Positions 23,761 to 31,952 of a DNA stretch of 64,000 bases are shown piece by piece. Both the position numbers and the translations under genes were made by a program. How positions within the stretch are numbered: position 1 is the stretch's first letter; every line of letters begins with the position of its first letter. The notes beneath the pieces were generated by a model. The model did no database searches and had not been told where the DNA came from. It saw nothing but the letters and a program-made list of their open reading frames with translations. This DNA comes from Porphyromonas sp. oral taxon 275 (GTDB taxonomy: Bacteria > Bacteroidota > Bacteroidia > Bacteroidales > Porphyromonadaceae): NCBI RefSeq assembly GCF_018127745.1, contig NZ_CP072333.1:1054001-1118000 (forward strand), in the 5' to 3' direction.

Positions 23761-23766
23761 GCATTG

Positions 23767-23799
23767 CAAAGATAAGGGTAAAATACAGTCACAAGCAAA
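23767..23799 (-). promoter_or_regulatory. Promoter of the leftward accessory unit
   Basis: On the minus strand TTTG (23799-23796), a 21-base spacer and TATCTTTG (23774-23767) match the Bacteroidetes consensus fully. The start should be near 23760, leaving a leader of about 305 bases. Bases 23800-24056, upstream of the small terminase, contain A/T-rich and G-run tracts but no gene or promoter that I can defend. Confidence 0.75.
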
Positions 23800-24056
23800 C
23801 TTCAATACACTGATATTGAGGAGATTAAGATAATGACCCGGGGGGCATCATTTTTAATAATGCCCAAGAGGTCGTTATACCCTCACTCGCTCCTTTTTTT
23901 GCGCGCGAGGTGCTAAAGTTCGGTGGGGGAAGGGCGTTTGAGGGTATAAATTCGCCTAATTATAATCCTAGGAAAAACTTTGGGGGGGTATAGTCCATAT
24001 CCTGCTCCTCTACTCCTTTAATATATGAGGTGCTCTATGCGCCTTGATGATGTGAT

Positions 24057-24470
24057 ATGACAAAGGAGGAGATAACCCATTTCTTTCGAGACGGCTTGCG
24101 TGCTTTGGGCTCTTATAGCCCAGCCTTTGAGCTGCTGATAGAATCTGCAGCTGAGGTTGCGGAGATACGCGCCATTGCCGCAAGCCAGCTAAGAGCAGAT
24201 GGTATTGTCCTCACAGAACTTAGCCGAGAGGGCGAGGAGCGCAAGCGTTATCATCCAGCTTGGCCCGTGTTCCTTGAGTCCAGCAAGGAGCTTAGAGCCG
24301 TTCTCGGGGAGCTGGAGATGACGGTTAAGAGCGCCAAGTTTACTAGCGGTGACGAGTTCGACAAACTTAATATCAAGCTACAACAGATATACGATGAGGT
24401 CACTAAGCAATCAGGAGCTCCGCCAGCTAAAAGTCGACGTGGTCGACCAGCTAAGGGCAAAGCGAATTGA
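24057..24470 (+). CDS. Phage terminase small subunit (P27-like)
   Basis: A 137-residue protein that should recognise the packaging site and recruit the large terminase. The pattern LIESAAEVAEIRAIAASQLRADGIVLTELSREGEERKRYHPAWPVFLESSKELRAVLGEL is typical of the P27 family of small terminases. The C-terminal tail is basic (AKSRRGRPAKGKAN). The gene overlaps the large subunit by 77 bases in another frame, a common arrangement. Confidence 0.85.
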   Translation: MTKEEITHFFRDGLRALGSYSPAFELLIESAAEVAEIRAIAASQLRADGIVLTELSREGEERKRYHPAWPVFLESSKELRAVLGELEMTVKSAKFTSGDEFDKLNIKLQQIYDEVTKQSGAPPAKSRRGRPAKGKAN

Positions 24471-26130
24471 CTATAGGCGGATCTCGAGGCTGGACAAGAG
24501 GCTGACGGAATACCTAAAGGGCTGCATCGGTCATCCTGATGGACATAATCTGTACGAGCTACTGGCAGTGCGCCACTTCCTCGGGATGATGGAGCGCTAC
24601 GAGCTGCACGATGCTCGTGTACGTCACTTCATTACTTTCTACGAGAGTATACGCTTCCCCTCCGACCGAGGAATGCAGCGTTTCGACCTGACGCCTGTAC
24701 AGGTCTTCCAGTTCGTCAGTATCATGTGGTTTTGGCATAAAGGAGGAGAGAAGCGTGTCGTGCGTGAGGCGTTGCTCTTCGTCCCCAGAAAGTTCAGCAA
24801 GACGACCTCTGTCGCATCGCTAGCTGTGTATGACCTCCTCTATGGAGATGCCAATGCACAAAGCTACGTAGGCTCGAATAGCTACGACCAGTCTCAAGTG
24901 TGCTTCTCTGTCATCAAGCAGGTGCTGAAGGCTCTCGACCCGAAGCTCAGGCGCTTCAAGGTCAACCGTGAGCAGGTCTATAACCTCTGCGCTGGTAAGA
25001 CAAGCTTCGCACGCTGCTTGGCCAGTGAGGCGGACAAGCTCGATGGGCTTAATGCTTCGCTAGTGATTATCGATGAGTATGCTCAAGCGGAGAGCGATGC
25101 ACTGAAGAATGTCCTTACTAGCTCGATGGGTGCGAGAAAGAACCCGCTAACGGTGGTCATCACCACAGCCAGCGACAAGAATGATACACCCTTCACCGAG
25201 ATGCTCGAGGGCTACAAGGCGGTACTACGTGGTGAGCTAGATAATGATAGCATCTTCGCCCATCTCTTCGAGCCTGATGTGGATGATGAGGAGGACGATC
25301 CGAAGACATGGCGTAAGGTACAGCCTCACCTTGGTGTAACGGTTCAGGAGGACTTCTATCCCGAAGAGTGGAAGAAGGCGCAGCTGACTAGTGGCGCACG
25401 CAAGGAGTTTCGAAACAAGCTCCTGAACCTCTTTGCCCGCGATGATCGGAAGATCTGGATCGAGAGGGAGGCGATCGAGAGGCAATTTCGAAAGCTGCCT
25501 ATGGAGCTGCTTCGAGGCTCAAAAGCTATGTGCGCAGTTGACCTTTCGGTCAAGGATGACTTTAGCGCTGTGACCTTTGTCCTCTTCACCCCCGGGCGAG
25601 TGGATGAGGGGACCGTTGGAGAGTGTCCATTTCACAGTATTACGTATTACTACTTCCCCGAAGGCGCGTTAGAGGGACATCCCAACAAAGAACTCTATAA
25701 GCGTTGGGCCTCAGAGGGGTATTTGATACTTTGCTGCGGGCGCACCATAGACTACCAGCAGATCGTGGACGACATCCTCTCGCAGCCTCTTTACACGCTT
25801 ATGGTGGGCTATGACGCTTATAAGGCGCTGGAGTTTGTGAACCTCCTTAGCAGCGCCCCAGGTGTGGGCAAGGAGCATCTACAGGCTGTTCCACAGACAA
25901 ACGGGAGCTTCAACGCAAGCGTAGATAGCTTCGAACTAACGATAGATCAGGGCAAGATCACCTTCGACCCCAACCCAATAACCGCCTATTGCTTTGCGAA
26001 TGCCGTGATCGATGAGGATAGGATGGAGAACCGAAAGCCCATCAAGGAGCAGCAGACCAAGAAGATCGACGGAGCCATCACCAACCTGATGTGCTTTTGG
26101 CTGTTTCACCACTTCCAAAGTGTCGTCTAG
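24394..26130 (+). CDS. Phage terminase large subunit
   Basis: A 578-residue packaging motor. The ATPase domain has a variant Walker A, FVPRKFSKTTS (about 129-139), and Walker B LVIIDEYAQ with Asp227/Glu228. The nuclease domain begins near residue 385 with MCAVDLSVKDDFSAVTFV and continues with VGYDAYKALE and KKIDGAITN, giving the acidic metal ligands. It resembles the HK97-type (Terminase_1) group. The ATG at 24394 (MRSLSNQELRQLK) is preferred to one 45 bases upstream, as both overlap the small subunit and this one starts the conserved sequence. Confidence 0.93.
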   Translation: MRSLSNQELRQLKVDVVDQLRAKRIDYRRISRLDKRLTEYLKGCIGHPDGHNLYELLAVRHFLGMMERYELHDARVRHFITFYESIRFPSDRGMQRFDLTPVQVFQFVSIMWFWHKGGEKRVVREALLFVPRKFSKTTSVASLAVYDLLYGDANAQSYVGSNSYDQSQVCFSVIKQVLKALDPKLRRFKVNREQVYNLCAGKTSFARCLASEADKLDGLNASLVIIDEYAQAESDALKNVLTSSMGARKNPLTVVITTASDKNDTPFTEMLEGYKAVLRGELDNDSIFAHLFEPDVDDEEDDPKTWRKVQPHLGVTVQEDFYPEEWKKAQLTSGARKEFRNKLLNLFARDDRKIWIEREAIERQFRKLPMELLRGSKAMCAVDLSVKDDFSAVTFVLFTPGRVDEGTVGECPFHSITYYYFPEGALEGHPNKELYKRWASEGYLILCCGRTIDYQQIVDDILSQPLYTLMVGYDAYKALEFVNLLSSAPGVGKEHLQAVPQTNGSFNASVDSFELTIDQGKITFDPNPITAYCFANAVIDEDRMENRKPIKEQQTKKIDGAITNLMCFWLFHHFQSVV

Positions 26131-26163
26131 ACGACTCCTTTACATATCACTAATTGAAAGATT

Positions 26164-27420
26164 ATGCTAGAACATATTATTCGGTACTTCAGTCGCTCAC
26201 GTAGCGTTCATGCAGCCGCAAAAGAAATCACCTCCTATGACTTCATGCTCCCGCCCAGCACAGGGGCGCAGATCCGCAGTCCTGAGGCGGCTATGACGAT
26301 AGCCGCTGTCTACCGATGCGTGGATATCCTATCGGGGACGATAGCAGCCCTCGATCTTGAGTATCAGCAGCGTTCGGGCAGCGTATGGCAGCTAGAAGAG
26401 GAATCCGAGATCAGCTCCCTCTTCGCTGGGGAGGCGAATGAGCGACAGAACTTCTTCGTCCTGATGCAGAATGCAATCATCCGCATGCTCCTATCGGGCA
26501 ATGCCTACCTCTACCCGCGCTGGGGAAGAGACGGAGCGCTGAAGAGCCTCTGCTTGCTCTCCGATGGAGCAGTGAGCTACGAGGTGGAGCGCAACATCTA
26601 CCACGTGGATGATTACACGTGGGGCGTGCATGGCTCGTTCAAGCCCAGCCAACTAATTCATCTGAAGAACAAGAGCCTCGATGGAGGCTACACAGGGGTA
26701 TCAACTATCCAGTACGCAAGCGCCTCAATGAGCCTCAGCGCCAACGCTGACCGACAGACCAATGAGGGGATCATGTCGGGCAACCAGCGATCAGGATTCC
26801 TGACAGGCGGCGACGCCACAAAGGGCCTCGGAGCGCTATCCGACAGCACTGCAGACGAAGTAGCGGAGCGCATCAATCGCCAGATACGCCAAGGACATAG
26901 GATCATACGAGTGCCCGGGTCTATGTCATTCGTCGAGAGTAGCATGAGCAACTCGGATGTGGAGCTTCTGGAGATCCGCAAGTACACGGTGCTGGATGTG
27001 TGCCGTTTCTTCGGGGTGCATCCCTACATGGTGTTCGCTGACCAAAGCACGAACTACAAGGAGGCGGAGAACTCCCAAATCAACTTTCTCAATCAGACGC
27101 TCCGTCCTATCCTACGGCAGATCGAGCAGGAATTTAGCATAAAGCTTATTCCCCGAAGCCTGAGAGCCAAACGGCGTGTCTGCTACGATCTCAAGGGGTT
27201 GTTCGCCACCAGCCTCAATAGTAGGTCGGAGTACATCAAGACGAGCATTGAGTCAGGGACGATGACGCCGAACGAAGGGCGTATCCTCGAGGGCCGACAG
27301 CCTCTCGAAGGAGGCGATCGCCTATTCATAACGTGTAACGTTGCTCCAGCCGACGCCCTTGCTGCAAAATTAGAGTCCAACTATAAGCCATCGTCCGCTA
27401 AATCTATAGATAACGTATAA
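26164..27420 (+). CDS. HK97-family portal protein
   Basis: A 418-residue portal that forms the dodecameric DNA channel at one capsid vertex. Typical features are PEAAMTIAAVYRCVDILSGTIA near residue 45, SGNAYLYPRW near 120, IHLKNKSLDGGYTGVSTI near 165, and FFGVHPYMVFADQSTNYKEAENSQINFLNQTLRP near 285. The gene lies 33 bases after the terminase, in the fixed order terminase, portal, protease, capsid. The length is normal. Confidence 0.94.
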   Translation: MLEHIIRYFSRSRSVHAAAKEITSYDFMLPPSTGAQIRSPEAAMTIAAVYRCVDILSGTIAALDLEYQQRSGSVWQLEEESEISSLFAGEANERQNFFVLMQNAIIRMLLSGNAYLYPRWGRDGALKSLCLLSDGAVSYEVERNIYHVDDYTWGVHGSFKPSQLIHLKNKSLDGGYTGVSTIQYASASMSLSANADRQTNEGIMSGNQRSGFLTGGDATKGLGALSDSTADEVAERINRQIRQGHRIIRVPGSMSFVESSMSNSDVELLEIRKYTVLDVCRFFGVHPYMVFADQSTNYKEAENSQINFLNQTLRPILRQIEQEFSIKLIPRSLRAKRRVCYDLKGLFATSLNSRSEYIKTSIESGTMTPNEGRILEGRQPLEGGDRLFITCNVAPADALAAKLESNYKPSSAKSIDNV

Positions 27421-27433
27421 ACTAGTCGTGACG

Positions 27434-28081
27434 ATGAATAAGAAACATAGCCCGATCACCGAGACGCGCAGCTTTGCTGGAGCATCCGCCCCTCGGGCCA
27501 CCAACTCTGAAGGGCGTACAATCGAGGGCGTAGCTATCGTCTACGAGACGCACAGCGAGGTGATGTACGACTTTTGGGAAGGTCGATCCTTTAAGGAGAT
27601 TATCCACCGAGGTGCTGTAACGCCTGAGCTGCTCGCGAGCAGTGATGTACTTGCGCTCTACGAGCACCAGTCGGATAAGCTCCTAGCTAGGTCTACCTCT
27701 GGGGAAGGTACTCTCGAGCTAAGTATAGAGGAAGATGGGCTGCACTACCGCTTTGACGCACCTAGCACTCAGCTAGGTGAAGACATGCTCCAAATGATCC
27801 GACGTGGCGATCTCAGGGCTAGCTCCTTCGCCTTCGGCTTGCGCAAGGGAGACGCCCGATGGGAGGAATTGAGTGACGGCACATGGGTTCGTCATATCGA
27901 TCATATCTCCTACCTAGGTGATGTGTCGATTGTCGCAACCCCGGCATACAGTTCAACCAGTGTAGACGCGCGTAGCATGGCCGCCATTAAGGAAGAGCAG
28001 ATGCCAAAGCCCCCGGAGGCTAAGACAACGAAAGAACTGTCTCTGCTCGAGCGCAGAGCTGTAGCTATGCTCAATTTGTAA
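27434..28081 (+). CDS. Prohead protease, HK97 type
   Basis: A 215-residue S78-family serine protease that trims the capsid protein during prohead maturation. EGRTIEGVAIVYE starts the domain, the catalytic His78 is in LALYEHQSD, and the catalytic serine is in LRASSFAFGLRKGD (probably Ser131). VSIVATPAYSSTSVDAR near 175 is another family signature. The ATG at 27434 is taken; a GTG 6 bases upstream is possible. It lies between portal and capsid genes. Confidence 0.93.
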   Translation: MNKKHSPITETRSFAGASAPRATNSEGRTIEGVAIVYETHSEVMYDFWEGRSFKEIIHRGAVTPELLASSDVLALYEHQSDKLLARSTSGEGTLELSIEEDGLHYRFDAPSTQLGEDMLQMIRRGDLRASSFAFGLRKGDARWEELSDGTWVRHIDHISYLGDVSIVATPAYSSTSVDARSMAAIKEEQMPKPPEAKTTKELSLLERRAVAMLNL

Positions 28082-28111
28082 AATTATAGAACCAACCTAT
28101 TAACCAAAACT

Positions 28112-29224
28112 ATGGACAAGGACTTAGAAGAAATCATCGAGCTGCGTGCGCGGCTCGGTGAGCTGAACAAGAAGCGAACCTCACCAGATGGGCTCACTGA
28201 TGAGGAGGAGCGATCGTTCGCTCAAGTGTGCGCGGAGATCCAAGAGCGAAGCGCCGATCGAGCTGCCCGGATCGCGATCGAGCTGTCGAGTCGAAATTCG
28301 GCAGAAGATCTCTATGAGCTCGACAAGCGATTCTTAGATCAGTCGCTCGAAGCGTTGAAGACGAACACATCGGTAGCGATCGAGTTACGTGCCGCCACCG
28401 TGACGGCAAATGTGGTCAAGAGCCGACCTGAGATCTTCCAAGAGCTGCTCAAACCTCTCGAGGATGAGCTCGTACACTCCAAGCTCGGTCTAAAGATGCA
28501 GACAGATGTCCATGGGCAGCCTGTCTGGCCATTGATCGCAGGGGTTGAAGCTCATATCAGAGACGAAGCTGTAGACCTGCAGGATAGCAATATCAGTGTA
28601 GACAAGATCTCTGCATTGCCTACGCGAGTAGGTTGCATCGTCCCTATCTCGATTCAGGCAATCAATGCCTCGAATATCAAACTGCGATCTGTGATATTCG
28701 AACGTATGGGGATGGCGATTGGGACTCTGCTGAATACTCAGCTTTTTAGCACGACCGCAACCATATCTGCTCCTAATAACGGGATTCACTCGATTCTAGC
28801 TGCGGCCTATGCATCGCCAGCAGTCCAATACGCTGCAGCTACAGGTGTAACCTTTAAGGACATCGTTGCACTCGAGACTTCTGTTCTTACTAGGAAAGTC
28901 AAGCTCAATGATTCGGCCGCATACGTGATGAATGCCAGGATGTATGGCGATCTCAAGTCTACCCCTATCGAGAAGGGGAACCCTCATATGATCCTCGAGG
29001 GTGGTCAAATCAACGGATATCCCGCCATCGTGACCAACTTCATGCCTGATGATGCCGTCCTCTTCGGCGTGTTCAGCTATTCTGTGCTCGCTGAGTATGC
29101 AGATGGCCCCCGTATCGCGGCAAAATACGACGGGCGTAAGGATGTCATGGAGTACTCTATTAACGTCGACCTCTCCGCGACAAACCTACGCGCCGAGGCC
29201 TTCGCCTGCCTCAAGAAGAAGTAA
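28112..29224 (+). CDS. Major capsid protein, HK97 fold
   Basis: A 370-residue capsid subunit. The first 100 or so residues form a charged coiled coil (LEEIIELRARLGELNKKRT), as in the delta/scaffold domain removed by the protease. The rest carries the HK97-type pattern: PVWPLIAGVEAHIRDEA, ISIQAINASNIKLRSVIFERMG, and YVMNARMYGDLKSTPIEKGNPHMILEGGQINGYPAIVTNFMP. The gene follows the protease by 30 bases. Cleavage of the delta domain is inferred from the family. Confidence 0.93.
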   Translation: MDKDLEEIIELRARLGELNKKRTSPDGLTDEEERSFAQVCAEIQERSADRAARIAIELSSRNSAEDLYELDKRFLDQSLEALKTNTSVAIELRAATVTANVVKSRPEIFQELLKPLEDELVHSKLGLKMQTDVHGQPVWPLIAGVEAHIRDEAVDLQDSNISVDKISALPTRVGCIVPISIQAINASNIKLRSVIFERMGMAIGTLLNTQLFSTTATISAPNNGIHSILAAAYASPAVQYAAATGVTFKDIVALETSVLTRKVKLNDSAAYVMNARMYGDLKSTPIEKGNPHMILEGGQINGYPAIVTNFMPDDAVLFGVFSYSVLAEYADGPRIAAKYDGRKDVMEYSINVDLSATNLRAEAFACLKKK

Positions 29225-29229
29225 TCACT

Positions 29230-29529
29230 ATGCCTAGCTACCTCAGACTGGAAGAAGTCAAGCGTCATCTCAATGTTGAGCATGACGAGGACGACGCCTA
29301 TATCACTGAGTTGATGGAGGTGGCGGAGGCGCAGCTGGCGGAGACCCTTGCACGACCGCTCTACGACGTGGAGTGTTCGTGTGGGGGGCTGCCCGCCACG
29401 CTACGGCATGCACTACGATTATTGGTGGCACGTCACTATTCGGATCGAGAGGGGTACAGATCAGGCAGAATGACAGAGCTACCCTTTGCGCTCTCTTGTC
29501 TCATCGCACCATATCGCAAGGAGTCATGA
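29230..29529 (+). CDS. Head-tail connector (gp6-like)
   Basis: A 99-residue helical adaptor. LEEVKRHLNVEHDEDDAYITELMEVAEAQLAETL is the classical N-terminal pattern of gp6-like connector proteins that bind under the portal. It starts 5 bases after the capsid gene, and its TGA stop overlaps the ATG of the next gene (ATGA). Confidence 0.88.
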   Translation: MPSYLRLEEVKRHLNVEHDEDDAYITELMEVAEAQLAETLARPLYDVECSCGGLPATLRHALRLLVARHYSDREGYRSGRMTELPFALSCLIAPYRKES

Positions 29530-29849
29530 ACGCAGGAGCCTTCATTCACAAGCTGGACTTCTACGGGCATGTTCGTTCGCAGAGCCTCTCTGGTGCTGTG
29601 CGAGAGCAGAGAGCCTTCCTATTCAGTGCGCGTGGATGGCTCAAATCTCAGCGCCAGAGCTACGATAAGGACGGACTAATGGCTCGTGAGGAGTTCAGCG
29701 GTGCGACACTCGTGATGGTGGTCCGTCAGGACCGCCGTCTAGACCATGTACGCTGGGTGCTCTGGCGTGATCAGCTTTTTGAGGTGATCATGCGTACCCC
29801 TCAAATTGATCGGACAGAGATGCTTTATCTAGTCAAGCGAGATGAGTAA
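29526..29849 (+). CDS. Head closure / stopper protein
   Basis: A 107-residue beta-rich protein (FIHKLDFYGHVRSQSL, ATLVMVVRQDRRLDHVRWVLWRDQLFEVI, QIDRTEMLYLVKRDE), matching the pattern of siphovirus head-closure proteins that seal the portal after packaging. The ATG at 29526 overlaps the previous stop. The next gene starts 8 bases before its end. Its position between connector and gp10-like genes supports the call. Confidence 0.8.
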   Translation: MNAGAFIHKLDFYGHVRSQSLSGAVREQRAFLFSARGWLKSQRQSYDKDGLMAREEFSGATLVMVVRQDRRLDHVRWVLWRDQLFEVIMRTPQIDRTEMLYLVKRDE

Positions 29850-30339
29850 GGACTTCGCAGAGCTGAGCATACAAGGTGACAGAGCGCTCAGTCTCTACCT
29901 CAAGCGTGCCGAGCGTATCACCGAGAATGAAAGCCTTCGAGAACCGCTCTTTGAGGCTGCGGCGGTCTATCAGCATAGGGTGTCGTCGCTTCTGCAAGCT
30001 CGCTATAAGCGTCGATGGGTAAGCCGTGACGGTAAGCGATCACGGGTGTACCCTAACCCTCATGGACGCTTGGAGCGCGGTGTACGTAGGCGTATGCCGC
30101 GAGCTCAAGCTCAAGGTGCTCTTCGTGTTCATGTGGGTTGGTACTACAACTGGCAGGACAAGGACGCGGCAAGCCACGTGCACCTACTAGAACGAGGCAC
30201 AGCCAATAGATGGACAAAGCGGGGGCAGTTTAGGGGTAAGGTCGAGCCAATGAGATTCTGGCGCGATGCTGTCGCAAGCTCAGAGGCCGAGGCCCAGGAG
30301 ATCATCCGTTCAGGCGTCAAAGGAGCGCTAAGTATATAG
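29842..30339 (+). CDS. HK97 gp10-like head-tail joining protein
   Basis: A 165-residue protein with a helical N-terminus and the pattern HVHLLERGTANRWTK...PMRFWRDAVASSEAEAQEII, which is typical of the HK97-gp10 family. A very basic middle (ARYKRRWVSRDGKRSRVYP) is unusual and may touch DNA or a partner. It overlaps the previous gene by 8 bases and is 2 bases before the next. Confidence 0.85.
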   Translation: MSKDFAELSIQGDRALSLYLKRAERITENESLREPLFEAAAVYQHRVSSLLQARYKRRWVSRDGKRSRVYPNPHGRLERGVRRRMPRAQAQGALRVHVGWYYNWQDKDAASHVHLLERGTANRWTKRGQFRGKVEPMRFWRDAVASSEAEAQEIIRSGVKGALSI

Positions 30340-30341
30340 TA

Positions 30342-30746
30342 ATGCAAGGTGTAAGCATAGATCTAAGCCGTAAGTGGCGTGCAGCCCAGTGGGTGCGCAC
30401 TCGACTGCTCGATGATGAGGAGCTGAGAGATCGGATCGGTCAGAGAATCTATCCGGTTATTGCACCTTCTACGGAAGACAGCTACATCATCGTCTACCGC
30501 TCTGGCTACGGGAGGGAGCGAAGCAAACGAGAAGAGTACCGAAATACCTGCTACGTGGAGGTGGTCATCTTCTCCGATAGCTATGATGAATCCCTATCCT
30601 TAGCCGAACTCGTAGACCGTGTCCTGGATAATGGGCTGCCAGAGATCAAGGTCTTCGAGGAGGATACACTCGCTATCCTCGATTCAAGCGAAGAAGGATA
30701 TACCGACAGTAAGTTTTACCAGCAATTAAGTTTTGAAATCAAGTAA
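30342..30746 (+). CDS. Tail terminator / completion protein (DUF3168-like)
   Basis: A 134-residue mixed alpha/beta protein. AAQWVRTRLLDDEELRDRIGQRIYPVIAPSTEDSYIIVYRSGYG is the pattern of DUF3168-type tail completion proteins, which cap the tail tube at the head end. CYVEVVIFSDSYDESLSLAELVDRVLDNG agrees. It is placed immediately before the tail tube gene, where tail terminators usually are. Confidence 0.82.
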   Translation: MQGVSIDLSRKWRAAQWVRTRLLDDEELRDRIGQRIYPVIAPSTEDSYIIVYRSGYGRERSKREEYRNTCYVEVVIFSDSYDESLSLAELVDRVLDNGLPEIKVFEEDTLAILDSSEEGYTDSKFYQQLSFEIK

Positions 30747-30751
30747 GAAGT

Positions 30752-31300
30752 ATGGCACAGCAACCATCACCAGCTACGCCTCAGACAAAGGCGGCGCAGA
30801 CATTTGACAAGAATAGGGACTTGAACCTCGGGGAGCGCACCTATGTATTCCTCGCAGGCTACCCTATCGCATACGTCAAAAGCGACGATCTGAAGTTCAC
30901 CCCGTCTCAGCAGGACGTATCGAGCAAGCTGTCAGGGAAGTACGACGACAAGATCGGAGGGAAGGTCGACTGGAGTCTCACCGTGGAGGCAATCCTCTCG
31001 CAGACGAAGGGGCACATGAGCTTCGACGCCTTGATGAACCTGTCAGCAGGCGGTCAGTCTGTTGATATGGAGATCAAGCGTGTTGTGGTCAAGGACACCA
31101 ACGGAGTGCGTACAGTCTCCGATCCAGTAGCCTACCTCAAGGGTAAGGTTACGGTCAGCGACCTGTCGCGCAAGAGTAGCCGAGGCGAGCATGAGACGTT
31201 CAGCGTGACACTCTCGGGGTCTGGTCCTCTGCTCGACGCGACAGGCAAGGAGGTCGGATCGGACGAAGCTCTTGCAGCTACTGGCATCACCCTCTCCTAA
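30752..31300 (+). CDS. Major tail tube protein
   Basis: A 182-residue protein forming the rings of the tail tube. VFLAGYPIAYVKSDDLKFTPSQQDVSSKLSGKYDDKIGGKVDWSLTVEAI fits the phage major tail family common in Bacteroidetes (TP901-1/phi13-like). The C-terminal KGKVTVSDLSRKSSRGEHETFSVTLSGSGPL is the conserved strand pair. It starts 5 bases after the terminator-protein gene. There is no sheath gene next to it, which argues for a non-contractile tail. Confidence 0.87.
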   Translation: MAQQPSPATPQTKAAQTFDKNRDLNLGERTYVFLAGYPIAYVKSDDLKFTPSQQDVSSKLSGKYDDKIGGKVDWSLTVEAILSQTKGHMSFDALMNLSAGGQSVDMEIKRVVVKDTNGVRTVSDPVAYLKGKVTVSDLSRKSSRGEHETFSVTLSGSGPLLDATGKEVGSDEALAATGITLS

Positions 31301-31316
31301 CCCTCGATCCTGAGCA

Positions 31317-31931
31317 ATGGACGGATTGCGCCCACTGCGTCTATCACTCCGTGCCGTGTGTCTGTATGAACAGATCACGGCACGGAGCTTTAGCACGCTC
31401 GACCTCTCAGATGGGGCAGATGTGGAGGCTCTGAGCTATGCGCTGTGGTATTACGCTACGGACGAGGCGCAGACGCTCGATCGTTGGCGCGTGGCCTTGG
31501 AAGCCCCCAGTCTAGCGACGCACTTAGCTAGAGAGCTGGAGCGAGTACTATCTCTGCTCGAACAGCTGAGCGTACAGCGTACATCGGCATCTTCTGAAGG
31601 CGATGACGACGCAAAGCCAGGGTATATGACCCCAATCATCACACGCCTTGCCTATTCGCTTGGTGCAGAATTTGTCCTTGACCGCATGGAGCTTTGGGAG
31701 CTCCCGCACTACCTCGAATCGGAGGAGCAGCGTAGACGTCAGGAGTTGGAGGAGCAGCGCCTGTTCACGTGGCTCTCTATGCTGCCTCACCTCTCGAAGG
31801 ACAGTGCACGCTCGGCCGAGGAGCTTCTCCCCTTCCCCTGGGAGGCGGAGCGCAAGGAGGCGGAGCAGCAGCTCGACCTAGACGTCCTCGGGGAGCTCGC
31901 CCTGAGGGGGGCTGCTAGAGAAGAAGAATAA
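31317..31931 (+). CDS. Probable tail assembly chaperone
   Basis: A 204-residue helical protein between tail tube and tape measure, the usual place of gpG/gpGT-type chaperones. SLRAVCLYEQITARSFSTLDLSDGADVEALSYALWY is typical of such proteins in Gram-negative siphoviruses (a binding segment that reads as input size and occupancy of the tail). Only 21 bases separate it from the tape measure gene, so I see no room for a separate frameshifted T extension. The C-terminus is rich in Glu and Arg. The call rests mainly on position. Confidence 0.7.
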   Translation: MDGLRPLRLSLRAVCLYEQITARSFSTLDLSDGADVEALSYALWYYATDEAQTLDRWRVALEAPSLATHLARELERVLSLLEQLSVQRTSASSEGDDDAKPGYMTPIITRLAYSLGAEFVLDRMELWELPHYLESEEQRRRQELEEQRLFTWLSMLPHLSKDSARSAEELLPFPWEAERKEAEQQLDLDVLGELALRGAAREEE

Positions 31932-31952
31932 CCCACTTGAACCTTACCGACA

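Noticed and set aside
31932..31952. Programmed frameshift making a gpGT-type tail chaperone
   Set aside because: Only 21 bases separate the chaperone from the tape measure gene, and I saw no extended second frame or clear slippery site.
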